From Nansenia antarctica (taxonomy: Eukaryota > Chordata > Actinopteri > Argentiniformes > Microstomatidae), in the NCBI GenBank assembly GCA_963989245.1, contig OZ022346.1, positions 8,854,231 through 8,918,230 of the forward strand: 64,000 bases of DNA. Reading direction: 5' to 3'. Numbering within the stretch: the stretch's first letter is position 1; the number at the start of each line of letters is the position of its first letter. Shown piece after piece: positions 51,190 to 62,016 of this stretch. A program made the translations under genes and the position numbers. The notes under the pieces are model-generated. The model saw only the letters and a program-made list of their open reading frames with translations, was not told where the DNA came from and ran no database searches.

Positions 51190-52151
51190 GTTAAAATGCA
51201 CACTTCCCTTATTTGAGTTTCCACTTGAAAGTTTAAGTGCCATATTGTGGTGTGCTTATAGCAAACTTTAGGCATTGTTGCCTATGATTGTGTTGGCTTA
51301 TCTAATCAAAATTCATTCCTGACGTTCCTGATGTTTTTGAAAGACAGGTACTTATTGTTTTTGATCGTTCCTGATGTTTTTGAAAGACAAGTAGGCTACT
51401 TATTGTTTTTGATCCTGGTTCAACAGTAGCACTTTATTCTGTATCTAATGGGTTGAGCGCATGCCATACCCATAGAGAGAGAACTAATATCATTTTTGAA
51501 AGATGACACTGAAAGCTAAATCATTAAAATATTTTCATGAAAGTCTGTTTTTGGTGTTTGCTTGATTTTATATAATTCAACCATAACTGCGCTGATGTGG
51601 GGGGTAACTGGGCAGGTGACAACTATTTCATGATAGACTCCAGCCATATTGCTTTAACCTGTCCTGGAGAAGAAACGATGGGTGAAAATACTTAGACTGT
51701 TGCCATAGGCTGAGCATTCCATCAAGGAAGTCTGCCGATTTTCCATATTCGTCAGTCTTACTGGCACACCCACATACCATTCTCCATTTAATATTACCAG
51801 CTCCATAATGGTCACAATAGGGTGTTAATGTTTAGATCATTGAACATAGGATCACCGATTATGCCGAACAATATTTTCAGTTGAGGCGTCATCCATTTAA
51901 TATTCTCCTATGTTGCAGTCTTAACAGTGTGGAGAGGTTTTTACAGAATAATCTGGTGCTGTGATTAGGTGTAATATTTTTGCACGGTGGTGTTTTGCAA
52001 ATGTATTAAAGCAACACCTCGAGCCAAACAACCTTGCTGCTCGCTGTCACATGCAAGCGTGGACTCTGACGCGCTGCTGCTCCTCCTGTGAACGTTTCAT
52101 TCAGTAATTTCTCGGACAGTCATGCGGATGCGCTTTTAATGGAACGACGGG
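51190..52151. other. No gene seen
   Basis: AT-rich, single-copy-looking sequence. A 28-bp duplication (GTTCCTGATGTTTTTGAAAG at about 51323 and 51365) is the only internal repeat noted. Confidence 0.4.
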
Positions 52152-52159
52152 ATCTACTA

Positions 52160-53313
52160 CAGGGGCGGCGCTAGGGGGTGGCTACTGGGGCTCAAGCCCC
52201 GGATGTTTTCTGAAAAGCCCCGAATGTTTTACTTAAATTTTTTTTTTTAAATAAATAAAATAAAAATCTTGAGTAACGTGCAGTACCGGAGTCCAACAGA
52301 GAGGCAGCAGCTGCGCGACATTAGCCTGCGTACTGCGTAGCCTGCCCTGCCCTGAAGAAGAAGTGATCTCAATCAGTGCCTGACTTGCAAAATTGTAAGG
52401 ATGGATATCCCAAAGTTGTTTTCAACAAAACAAGCGCCAAGAACTGTTGCAGCAGCAGTATCAGCAGCAAGAATGACATCACCAGCAGTGATGACATAGA
52501 TGATGTTTCAGGTTTGTGAATCTTATTAGAAAGGTGACTGACTCACTGACACTACTTTTCCGGTTTGCTGATGCTAGCTGGCTATCATAACATAACGTTA
52601 TGTTATAATGAAAATGAAACATAGCAAGGTACTGTTACGGTACATGGTAAGAAATCAAACAAAGGATAATACTTATACAAATAAAGTGAATAACAGGCTG
52701 ATAGTCTTTGATATCTGCACTCTGGTTGACTGAGTAACAAGTGAAAAAGAATGATGTAACGTTAATGTTACAGCTAGTAAACATGGAGTAACCACATTAA
52801 GTATGCCCTTATGGTAGTATGTATGTATACAGAACATGACTCAAATCTATCCTAAGATGTAACGCTAACTAACTAAGTTTGTTTAATGTCCCAGGGGGGA
52901 TTTGATTTCACAGTACTATACACAGGCCAACAATACATGTAATATATCGTCATATAACACAGGACAAGACTCTAAATACAATATAAGTGGTGAGCACAGA
53001 GTCTGCCCTGATATACATACTGTAACATAACTAGCCTCAGCCCATCAATTATGTAATTCTATACAAATATAAATGATGGTGACTGGCAGGGGGAGCTACG
53101 TGTGCTGACCTCCCTCTGTGCCCAGAACCACCACAATTAGTTTGCTTCATTAAAGGGTGTGAATGTATATGTGTTCTCCAGTGCCTTTTGTCCGCTTTAA
53201 GGTGGTGGTAAGTTGAAGGTTGAAGGCAAAATTTTCCGGCGCGCTCCGCGCGCACATTACATTCTCCCTCTGGGCTAAGCCCCGGACCTCCTACGATCCT
53301 AAATCCACCCCTG
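52160..53313 (+). mobile_element. hAT element (CAGGGGCGGCGC/CAGGGGTGGATT), 1154 bp
   Basis: The left end is CAGGGGCGGCGCTAGGGGG and the inverted right end CAGGGGTGGATTTAGGATCG. The exact duplication ATCTACTA lies at 52152-52159 and 53314-53321. A frame from ATG 52400, MDIPKLFSTKQAPRTVAAAV, followed by a GTTTGT donor near 52511, resembles the K-[LF]-F-S start of TTF-finger hAT transposases. The rest of the transposase is missing. Confidence 0.95.
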
Positions 53314-53415
53314 ATCTACTATGAGCAACATTGAAGAGAATCAGACAGTCCCTTTAAAAATAAATCAATAGGTTAACGTCATCTGTAAGTGGTTTCCCAG
53401 CGGTATAATGTAAAG

Positions 53416-53658
53416 ATGGCGAGAGTGCTCCACAACTTGGTGTTGTTTACAACCAGACTTACGTTTAGGATCCGAGTTTTGCTGTATTGGTCGTTGATCT
53501 ACGGTTATTGTGCTCTGTGCACCGCCGTAGCCCTGCTGAAACTTTGGTGGAACGTCAGTATTAGGCCGTCAACAAGCTTCAAGTGGGGAATTCGCGAAAC
53601 TCCCCCGGCTTGCCTGAATGACACGTCCTTGGGAACCCACTGTTACGTTCGGATAAAG
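53416..53658 (+). CDS. ephx4: Epoxide hydrolase 4, exon 1
   Basis: ATG 53416 (context AAAGATGG) starts MARVLHNLVLFTTRLTFRIR, then VLLYWSLIYGYCALCTAVAL, a membrane anchor of about 25 hydrophobic residues, and PPACLNDTSLGTHCYVRIK before donor AAG|GTAAGG. PPACL-D-SLGTHCYVRIK is the signature just before the alpha/beta-hydrolase fold in EPHX4. The catalytic domain is encoded by later exons, not in this window. EPHX4 lies next to BRDT in vertebrates, which fits the bromodomain gene upstream. A hAT (53727-55064) sits in what would be intron 1. Activity of EPHX4 on physiological substrates is poorly known. Confidence 0.93.
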
Positions 53659-53726
53659 GTAAGGCAAGGCAGACTTTAACACCGCACGTGAGAGGGAGCC
53701 TATTAGGGGGAATGAATAGCCTATTG

Positions 53727-53831
53727 CAGGGGTGCTCACACTTTTTGGAACCAAGATCTACTTTTCAAGTAGCCAGTCTGCCAAGATCTACCAGTCTAGT
53801 TTCAACATCGCAAACGTACATGCACGTACTA

Positions 53832-53878
<47 letters not shown>

Positions 53879-53983
53879 CCCAGCCTGCATAGTAAACTCA
53901 CAATACACTTTCCCTCTCTCTGTCACACAGCCACAGGAGAAGACCATCACAAACCCTCCCTCTTTGCTATTCTCGCTCACACA

Positions 53984-54048
<65 letters not shown>

Positions 54049-54122
54049 TTGCCAGTCTGCATAGGGAGCCATAGCACAAACCCTCCCTCTCTCTCCCCCT
54101 CTCTCTCCCTCTCTCTCTCTCA

Positions 54123-54195
<73 letters not shown>

Positions 54196-55064
54196 TTTCT
54201 CTCACTCACACACTGACAGCCAGTCTGCAGTACCATAGCCAACTACTGATCCAACAAACAGAAAAGTAAACCAGATACAAAACAGGTAGTTCCCTAGTTT
54301 GAAAGGAGGAAATAAATGCATTTCTCTACCTTAGTGGGAGACCTGGCACTGGGAGGAGGCAGCTAGTTTCTAGTAGTCAGGGCTGTAGGAGCTGGTTGCA
54401 AGGTGTAGGCAGGCTGCAAGGTGTCATCAGCCACTGTGGATCTGTCATCGAAAAGGCAATCTGCAGCCTCGAGAAACTTTTTTCACAATTTCGCCGTCTT
54501 TGAATGACTTCTTGTGTTTAACAAGAACGTGACTGACGCGATAAGAAGCTATCGTTGCAGCCGTACGTTTTCGCACTTTTGCCACATTTCCCTTCTTCGA
54601 AACAGCCATCGTAGATTTGCTGATCAGACAGACGCATTGCCAATATCACATCGTGTAAAAAAGTCCTCCTCCCATTCTGGATGGAAGTTATACGTTATTG
54701 GTTTCTTACTTGGTCCAGCTTCCCCACTCATTTGTATAGCCTTTATTTAGTATTATATAGTAAATAGTAGAAATTGGAAGGCTAACTAGGTAATTAGTCT
54801 CGCCGGTATTTTGTATTTTGTAGTTGGTGCTGTTGACTGCGCATGCGTGGTGAACCGCGTGTTAGGTGTAGGTGAAAAGATCAGATCTCAGACTGGCTTA
54901 CCTGTACGTCAATCAAGTGGCAAAAGCCATAGTGAGGATGGATGATAGGCGAACTTTTTTTTATTATTATTTTTTTTTCCCCGTTTTGTTCAATGCCATG
55001 CGATCTACCCATACTACCTTTGCGATCGACCGGTCGATCGCGATCGACGAATTGAGCACCCCTG
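53727..55064 (+). mobile_element. Non-autonomous hAT (CAGGGGTG), second full copy, 1338 bp
   Basis: It has the same ends and internal order as 9101-10456, with the exact target duplication GCCTATTG (53719-53726 and 55065-55072). It differs in CA array lengths, a short duplication (GCAAGGTGTAGGCAGGCTGC near 54397) and the T-rich tract. It lies in the presumed first intron of ephx4. Confidence 0.95.
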
Positions 55065-55211
55065 GCCTATTGTGTGCATGAGCTGTCCGTGGGTCACATA
55101 AACACCTTGCATGCCCGTGACGCGTTAATATGAGAAAACAATCCAAAGTAGGCCTGTGTGTGCAACTGAAATCCTGGGGCATCTGTGTATTTTTGAGACA
55201 ATTTCATTGAA

Positions 55212-55300
55212 ACGTTTTATGCGGACCACCTTCACTGTTTCTATGGTGTGCACGATCACGTCAGGTGGTGCTGAAAAGACAGCTCCGCATAGAATGCTGA
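55212..55300. repeat. Dispersed 80-bp segment, copy 1
   Basis: TTTTATGCGGACCACCTTCA to CTGAAAAGACAGCTC matches 57837-57912 almost exactly. Confidence 0.9.
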
Positions 55301-55320
55301 TAGGAAACAATGTGACAGTT

Positions 55321-55571
55321 CGTGAGCTTAGAATGATAAGGTTCTATCTCCGTTTAGGGTAGTTCAGAGATATTGAGCAGCATCAAAGTTTTTACATTCC
55401 ATTATGTTTAGTGAGATGGAACCTTTGTATTTTATTTATTACTAACTCAAAAATGTCAACATTTTAAAAATAACACCACACAGGCATTAATAAACACCTA
55501 ATGGATCAGATTATGGAAAAAACTCAATTTTGACAAAAATGGAGATAGAACCTTATAATTCTAACGTCACG
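55321..55571. mobile_element. MITE (CGTGA..TAGAAT.ATAAGGTTC), 251 bp
   Basis: The left end CGTGAGCTTAGAATGATAAG GTTCTATCTCC is mirrored by the right end, inverse CGTGACGTTAGAATTATAAG. AGTT flanks both sides (55317-55320 and 55572-55575). A lone end of the same family sits at 39975-40035. Confidence 0.8.
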
Positions 55572-56097
55572 AGTTGTTAACAGGCTACTTTTCACTCTGG
55601 TGTGATCATATTCTATAAAGGTAACAACCAGTGTAGGCCTATAGAAACTTTGTGTTTGGAAGTACATTTTGCAAGAAGCACAAGCGCCTAGTTAATATAT
55701 GAAGGAACTTAATGTATGGGTGTATTGGACTTAGCCTACCACTTCACATAGTGGTTCGACCATAACAGACGTGTTGTTTACAGCCGACTATTGAACACAT
55801 TCATTCCCATTCATTTGAATAAGATGGCTATAAAGTGTCTGACAGATTTCTTAAAGAAGAAAAGAATGAATGGATGATCATATTGGAATTGAGGGCTGAG
55901 TTTATAGAATGGCCGTACTCTGATTAGTTTTACAGTACCCTGAAGCAGACAGCAACATTGAGGATGAGAGTTTTACAGGAGACAGGAGACAGGAGACAGT
56001 CATAGCCTGCATGATTAAGAGCAGAGAAGTGTCTCGTAAACAGAAGGTCTCTGATGACTCAGAAAAATGTCTTCTGTCTGCCTCACTCTCAGGAGTC
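55572..56097. other. No gene seen
   Basis: Single-copy-looking sequence with short frames only. GACAGGAGACAGGAGACAG at 55979 is a minor tandem repeat. Confidence 0.4.
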
Positions 56098-56375
56098 TGG
56101 ACTAATATGCAATATGACAACCCTAGTCGTCTATCTGTACAGTATAGTACAGTGGATAGTGTACATAGCCTTTATTTATGTAAACCAGCTCCTTCCCTTC
56201 TTGTGATTTTAAAAAAAGTGTTTTTTTGTGATTTTTGTGAGTTTTTTTGTGATTTTTTAAAAAGTTTTTTTTTTCCCTTTCCTAACACCAGGGGAGCCAC
56301 CCCTCCTAAATTCCGTTGTTTGGTACCTGTACTGTAGCAATGACAATAAAGTCCATTCATTCATTCATTCAATTA
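56098..56375 (+). mobile_element. LINE 3' tail (same family as 39053-39601)
   Basis: GCAATATGACAACCCTAGTC, CACCAGGGGAGCCACCCCTC and GTACTGTAGCAATGACAATA AAGTCC with a (ATTC)n end. No coding part remains. Confidence 0.9.
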
Positions 56376-56605
56376 TGACACCAAGATTCCTTCTGCGCTC
56401 CTGTCATACTTGGTGCCCCATCAGTAGCCACTGACACCAGGTGGGTGGTGTTTATTCCCTTGGCTCTTAAACAATTCAAGACAGCCTCACAGATGTCCTC
56501 CCCCCGTGTTTGGCCTTTTAGTGGTATTAACTCAATAATTTCTTCCTGTGGCCCAGCAGAGTTTACATACCGGCAGAACAGCGCTATTTGTTCAATATCA
56601 CAGTG
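56376..56605 (-). pseudogene. hAT transposase fragment (GTF2IRD2/ZBED-like)
   Basis: On the minus strand the sequence reads IALFCRYVNSAGPQEEIIEL, then LKGQTRGEDICEAVLNCL, and VATDGAPSMTG. ...TRGEDI... and (A/C)TDGAPSM are hallmarks of the hAT catalytic domain in the GTF2IRD2/FAM200/ZBED group (family knowledge); the D in TDGA is catalytic. Only about 75 residues survive between a LINE tail and unrelated sequence. Confidence 0.75.
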
Positions 56606-56610
56606 ATATT

Positions 56611-57540
56611 GAACCCTAGTTCAAACCCTAACCCTAGTTTTCCCACATGTACCCTATTCCCACATGTACCATAACATATAGACTTCTCCACCCATACATG
56701 TTGAGTGTTACTTGAACCCCCATGTACACAGTTATTTTCCAGTCATTTACTGGTACTGTTGTCTATCAAACTGAGCTGGAGACTGGGCCCGCCACTAAAT
56801 CTTGTACCTGTGGCAGACCTAGTCGTGATGTTGTGAAATTCTTGGCTAAGGGGTCTTTGTAAATGGGGGAGAGGGGAAATGCAGTTAACCCTCAATCGCA
56901 TTTTGCGTTGAATTCCACTCTGTGACCTACTGATTACTTCACATGCACTTTTGTGTGTAATTAGGGTTCCCCAAGTAAAATAAAGTAAATCAAATGGGGT
57001 CAGACAATAAATACAAGGACATGTTTTTGATATATATATATATACAGTATATATATATATATATATATATTTTACCGTTATCTCTGTGGGGATAAGCCTT
57101 AGACAAATCTATAAAAATAAATGAAATAACGTTCAGTAAAATCTTTGCAGATCGAGTTACCAAGGACAATGACCAAGGACACGGGCGCCGCAAACCGCTT
57201 CGATGACGACAGGTGAGATCGTTGGACACCGGTTCCAACACAAAACACACCGTAATCACACCCGTGCAATCAAGATAACCGAAACATTGACAGTAATATT
57301 TACAGTGATTTTTATTTTGTGTTTTTTTTACTGTTTTTAACTTATTATGTTTTTAGGTTGTTTTTGTTTTTAACTTATTATGTTTTTAGGTTGTTTTGTT
57401 TTTAACTTATTATGTTTTTAGGTTGTTTTGTTTTTAACTCATGTTTTCACGGTTGTTGTTTTTCTCTCTAGCACTCTGAGATCCTTTTGAATGAAAACTG
57501 TGTCTGTGTGCGCTTGGACCTTCTCTTTCCTTCCCCGTGC
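56611..57540. other. Presumed intron upstream of the arl14ep-like exon
   Basis: Contains (TA)n at 57030-57072 and a 30-bp tandem repeat TTTTTAACTTATTATGTTTT TAGGTTG (57336-57440). No other exon recognised. Confidence 0.4.
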
Positions 57541-57542
57541 AG

Positions 57543-57774
57543 ACAGACCATGGGGGCCGAGAGCAAGGTGTATGACAGTAAGGGCTGCATGGTTTCCAAT
57601 GGGAAGGACCTGTGCGACTGCCTGGACGTGGACTGCATGGGCTGCTTCAACCCCTGCCCCGAGTGCGGCTCCCGCAAGTGCCTTGTGGAGTGTCGCTGCG
57701 ACAGGGAGTGGCTCTACGATCAGGTGGAGGAGGAGGGGGGCGAGATCATCCACAACAAATACGCCACCTACTAG
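57543..57774 (+). CDS. ARL14 effector-like protein, terminal exon (ARF7EP C domain)
   Basis: An acceptor TTCCCCGTGCAG precedes a frame that reads MGAESKVYDSKGCMVSNGKD, then LCDCLDVDCMGCFNPCPECG, SRKCLVECRCDREWLYDQVE and EEGGEIIHNKYATY before TAG. The cysteine array C-D-C-x5-C-x-G-C-x3-C-x2-C-x4-C-x3-C-x-C is the conserved C-terminal domain of ARL14EP/ARL14EPL (family knowledge), probably zinc-binding. In mammals ARL14EP links ARL14 to myosin 1E in vesicle movement. Which paralogue this is cannot be decided from one exon. It lies 3.9 kb after ephx4 exon 1 on the same strand, an arrangement I would not expect. Confidence 0.88.
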
Positions 57775-58372
57775 CCCCTCCTTCCTTCCTTCCCAGAGGC
57801 CCCTCCTTCCTTCCCAGAGGCCCCTCCTTCCTTCCCGTTTTATGCGGACCACCTTCACTGTTTCTATGGTGTGCACGATCACGTCAGGTGGTGCTGAAAA
57901 GACAGCTCAGCATTCTATGCCCCTCCTTCCTTCCCAGAGGCCCCTCCTCCCTCCTTCCTTCCCAGAGGCCCCTCCTCCTTCCTTCATTCCCAGAGGCCCC
58001 TCCTCCCTTCCCAGAGGCCCCTCCTCCCTTCCCATAAGCCCCTCCTCCCTTCCCATAAGCCCCTCCTTCCTTCCCAGATGCCCCTCCTCCCTTCCCAGAG
58101 GCCCCTCCTCCCTTCCCAGAGGCCCCTCCTTCCTTCCCAGAGGCCCCTCCTTACGTCCCATGTTCCTAGTTTCACAATGTTCCTAGTTTCCTTCCCTCCT
58201 TCCTTCCCAAAGGCCCCTCCTTCCTTCCCATAAGCCCCTCCTTCCTTCCCAGATGCCCCTCCTCCCTTCCCATAAGCCCCTCCTTCCTTCCCAGATGCCC
58301 CTCCTTCCTTCCCAGATGCCCCTCCTCCCTTCGCAGAGGCCCCTCCTTCCTTCCTTCCTTCCCAGAGGGCAC
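57775..58372. repeat. 22-bp minisatellite in the 3' UTR
   Basis: About 24 copies of CCCAGAGGCCCCTCCTTCCT with CCCATAAGCCCC and CCCAGATGCCCC variants. It begins directly after the stop codon, so most of the proximal 3' UTR is repeat. An unrelated 76-bp segment is embedded at 57837-57912. Confidence 0.95.
57837..57912. repeat. Dispersed 80-bp segment, copy 2, inside the minisatellite
   Basis: TTTTATGCGGACCACCTTCA to AAAAGACAGCTC is shared with 55217-55292 and interrupts the minisatellite. Confidence 0.93.
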
Positions 58373-58690
58373 TCTGGCTGATGTTCTGATGTTCTGCACT
58401 GATCTTTCTGATGAGTGACTTTTGGGTGACGAATCAGTATGCACCTTTTCTTGTGACCGTTCCAGAAGAATGTTTTAAGGCTTCTAATAAGGCCCTATTC
58501 ACCTAGTTACAGTTCTGTTATCTTATGTTGAATTTGGGTTTGTTTTTTTGTTTTGTTTTTTGTTTTGTTTTAAATACTATCTGTGTAGCGTTTCACTGAT
58601 TAAATTGATCTATATGACAATGCATGAGATTTGGTAAAAGTATGTGACACATTTACAACCGTAGTTTTATTCCCGTTCTCACATTCCAAA
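58373..58690. other. Rest of 3' UTR and flank
   Basis: TTTTGTTTTG-rich sequence at 58540-58575. No canonical AATAAA was found; ATTAAA at 58599 is a candidate polyadenylation signal. Confidence 0.4.
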
Positions 58691-58757
58691 ATAGGAAAAA
58701 GGGACTCGTCATCCTTCAGGGAGAAGGGTGGAGGGAATAGATTAGATTAGGACAGCA

Positions 58758-59265
58758 GTGCAGATTTGCTCCATGTCATCGGGGTCAATATACACCCAGA
58801 GGACATGGCCAAGTAAACAGCATGACACAGAGTTTTCATTGACACACAAACAAAGTTTTGGAGCTTTCCGTAATGAGAGAACATGTTCTCCCTCTGTTTC
58901 GGCTAAAGTGCAGGGTAGTTTGCCCCGCCCATCATCTTTCCGCTCCAGCGAGGAACGGGAGTGTTGGTACTGTCATCAAACTGGCCACATTAAAGATGAC
59001 TGTTTCTTGTTAAAACGCAAACTGGCACCGCCCAGTAAACGACCAAAAGAGGTTGGCCTGGTGAAAACCTTGGTTGGGTCAGTTTCGATACCCTTGGATG
59101 GGGTGTGTGACTCTCTGGACCCCAGTTATGAACCATTTGTGTTGGATGGGTTTGTTTCACTTAATGACAAAGCGTCGGACCAGCGTCCGGTCCGCATACT
59201 GCGGGATACCGGTGCTGCACAATCGTTTATACTGTCAGACGTGTTGCCCTTCTGTCGCTCTAAAG
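58758..59265 (+). pseudogene. Ty3/Gypsy-like gag-protease fragment
   Basis: The frame contains RECWYCHQTGHIKDDCFLLK, a CCHC zinc knuckle (C-x2-C-x4-H-x4-C) of gag nucleocapsid, and further on RILRDTGAAQSFILS, where D-T-G-A is the aspartic protease active site. The element is cut at 59265 by two hAT insertions and resumes at 61685. No LTR was recognised. Reverse transcriptase and integrase are not in the window before the gap. The host copy is inactive as it stands. Confidence 0.85.
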
Positions 59266-60521
59266 CAGTGGTTCTCAACCTTTTTTGGGCCAGCGCCCCC
59301 CTGTCCATTATCCAGGCCTCTTACCGCCCCCCCCCCCATCACAATATGGTGGTGTCACAATATGGCGGCAAAAGCTAGGGGGCTATTATTTTAATATTTT
59401 TAGTATTCTATGGTATTATTTTCATAAACTGACCACTTCGAATTTCTCATATCAAAACATATCAAAACATAACAAAGTTCCAAAGTTCAGAGCTCTGCGC
59501 TCTGGGAGCGCTTCAGAGATGGGCGCTCTGACTGAAAACACGGTTTTGTCCGAGCGAACTGACCGTTCGTGCATTTACGAACGTACCCGTAATAACACTG
59601 CTGACAGCTGATCAATACAAAAGACGCTGCAGCTGATGCGTTCGTTTCCAGGACATCACAAGAGGAGCAACATATCACAAAAAAGCGATCGTATATTTTA
59701 GTTTGCAAACACATCGCAATGCTAACCTCAGAATGGCACTAGGGATAACATCCACAACAACACTTAACAGTAATACATTTATGTAATATACTGTGATGAA
59801 CCTGCGAGGGGAGGGGACATTCGTAGCTGATTTCTCTAGGTTTGATTATTGGTAAGCGACAGAGAACTTTCAGGACTGGTTTATTACGATCGCTTTTTTG
59901 AGATAGGTTGTTCCTGCTGTGATGTTCTGGTATTGTGGTATGGTATTAGCACTCATTTTAACTAAATTAAATAAGCTGTATTGAAAGGAAGCGAACGAAG
60001 CGAACGCAACAATTACAATGAGCCCACAAACTGAAACATATGTCACTCAAGCATAGCCTACAAGGAAAACACTCATAGAAGTTGGGCATTGGTCAACATG
60101 ATGTTACAGATGGGATGAACCGGGGTTCTTTCTATCGTAGCATAGTATTGCAATTTCTGCACTGTACATGAACTGTCAAGATTCTTCTACAATGCAGCTT
60201 ACCCAGACACATTGGAAACTTTTATTTTTTGGGGCGTGGCGCTACGTGTGTCTGCGTCACAGAGCCCGGCCAAGTTCAGAGCGCTCAGAGATGGGTGCTC
60301 TGACTGAAAACACGGTTTGTCCGAGCGAACTGACCGTTCGTGCATTTACGAATGTGCCCGTAATAACACAGCTGTTTTTCATGAGAAAAATACTTTATGC
60401 GTGAACGAACGCCCCCCAAGAACACCTCAACGCCCCCCTTTAAAAAATATTGGTTCCAGCGCCCCCCGATGTTGTCTGGACGCCCCCTGGGGGGCGGTAC
60501 CGCCCCCGTTGAGAAACGATG
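59266..60521. mobile_element. hAT insertion A (CAGTGGTTCTCAACC), 1256 bp
   Basis: The left end CAGTGGTTCTCAACCTTTTT is a classical Charlie-like hAT terminus; the inverted right end is CATCGTTTCTCAACGGGGGC. The duplication CTCTAAAG is exact (59258-59265 and 60522-60529). A direct repeat of about 105 bp lies inside (59489-59595 and 60270-60372, with GGGCGCTCTGACTGAAAACA/GGGTGCTCTGACTGAAAACA). Confidence 0.93.
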
Positions 60522-60529
60522 CTCTAAAG

Positions 60530-61676
60530 CAGGGGTCGGCAATAGGCGGCCCGTGGGCCATTGCTGGCCCATAACCAATAATATTTGGCCCAGCAGATTA
60601 TTTTGAGAATCCACTTTTTTTTTTTTTTTTTTTTTTACAATATCGGACCGACATTCTCACATATAGCGGCTATACTGTCCGAATAGAGAATCTACCAGCA
60701 CCTAAAGAATGCTTATTGTACTTTTATCCATGTTGAGAGTGAATGACACAGGGACAGACAATCAGGCAGTGAGGTGCACCGTCTCGTGGTGCCGCTTAAT
60801 ATGATAGTCTTTGCAAGCAGCCACAACTTCATTACAGATAAAACACATCGGCTTTGCATTAATGAAACCAGGTAGGATGAACGCATAGTTCTCTGTCCAT
60901 TCCGCTTTAAATGCCCTGTTTTCACCGTCAACCTTCCTCTTTAGACCTTTGGATGACATTTTTCTATAATAAAAAATATCGCCAATCCAATAATAATCAT
61001 TATTATAATGTGACGTTGTACGTCTGGGAGGAGCGGGGAATAATGATCAGAATAAAAGTATGTTAAACAATTATTAGAATAAGTTAGGCTCCGCTACATC
61101 GTCAGTCCACACATTTATTATTCAAAAATATGGAAAGGGAGAAAAAAAACTCCTTGTTTACAGTTAAGTTTATTACGCCACCTATACAGCTTGTTTACAG
61201 TTATCTTGATCAATTCTCTGCATCTCCAACAAATGCATGTCTTATAAGGCGGTCCGTCGCGGAGTTCCAGTAACATTTGTGACGATCGGATGATCAAAAT
61301 GACTTTTCTTTTGAAACACGGAACTACGTTTCAATTTGAGAATCACTACAGAAACTCGCTAGTCAAGCCAGAATAGCAACGCAATGGATTGGGCGAGTAA
61401 TCCCCACTGCTACCTAGTTAACTATAATAACACTACTTCACATTGTTAGCAGGCTCACAAAACAAGCTGTGTTAGTTGACTAGCGATGTGTCATTGATTT
61501 ACAACAATGCGGAAATGTATTCACATTTTTCGAAAGAAAAGTCAAAGCATTCGAACGTGTCACATTTCATTTTTTAACAATCAATTACTTAAATTAGCCT
61601 TTGATTATATTTTGGCACGCCATCTGGTGGCTCAAAAAAAGATTGGCCCGAGGCCAAACCTAATTGCCGACCCCTG
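60530..61676 (-). mobile_element. hAT insertion B (CAGGGGTCGGCAA), 1147 bp
   Basis: The left end is CAGGGGTCGGCAATAGGCGG and the inverted right end CAGGGGTCGGCAATTAGGTT. The duplication CTCTAAAG is exact (60522-60529 and 61677-61684); its left copy is also the right copy of insertion A. It carries a minus-strand transposase N-terminus (60762-60959). The segment 61442-61553 matches 37556-37665 inside another hAT. Confidence 0.95.
60762..60959 (-). pseudogene. hAT transposase N-terminal zinc finger
   Basis: The minus-strand frame opens MSSKGLKRKVDGENRAFKAE, then KPMCFICNEVVAACKDYHIK and RHHETVH. C-x2-C...H-x5-H with K-x-Y-x-I-x-R-H is the BED-like finger at the start of GTF2IRD2/ZBED-group hAT transposases. 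The catalytic domain is missing from this element; a fragment of the same group lies at 56376-56605. Confidence 0.75.
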
Positions 61677-61684
61677 CTCTAAAG

Positions 61685-62016
61685 CAAGCGGCTCTAGTGT
61701 TCTGGTGCAGGGCATTGAAATGGGCTTTGTGTCTGTGCCTCTGCATCAAGTACACCTGGACTGAGTTGGCTAAGGGGGTGTTTAAGGTGGGTGTGCGTCC
61801 ATCCTTACCAGTGAAGGGTGTTAAATTTTTACTAGGGAATGACATCGCTGGTGGCAAGGTTATGCCAGTATTGGAGGTTTTAAAATGTCCCACTATTTTA
61901 CAGCCAGATGTGTTAGCTCAGGATTTTCCTGAAGTGTTCTCTGTATGTGCGGTCACTCGTGCTCAAACACGTAGAGTAGGTGAAGTAGTTGAGTTGTCGG
62001 ATACCATATTCGCAAC
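61685..62016 (+). pseudogene. Ty3/Gypsy-like protease fragment, continuation
   Basis: After the hAT pair the frame continues SSVLVQGIEMGFVSVPLHQV, reaches a TGA at 61762, and goes on in a shifted frame with VGVRPSLPVKGVKFLLGNDI and AGGKVMPVLEV. LLGNDI/AGG-V corresponds to the second conserved protease motif. The final residues VELSDTIFAT precede hAT insertion C. Confidence 0.8.

Noticed and set aside
57491..58186. 231-codon frame through the arl14ep-like exon and minisatellite
   Set aside because: It uses a different frame from the conserved cysteine array and runs into the repeat.
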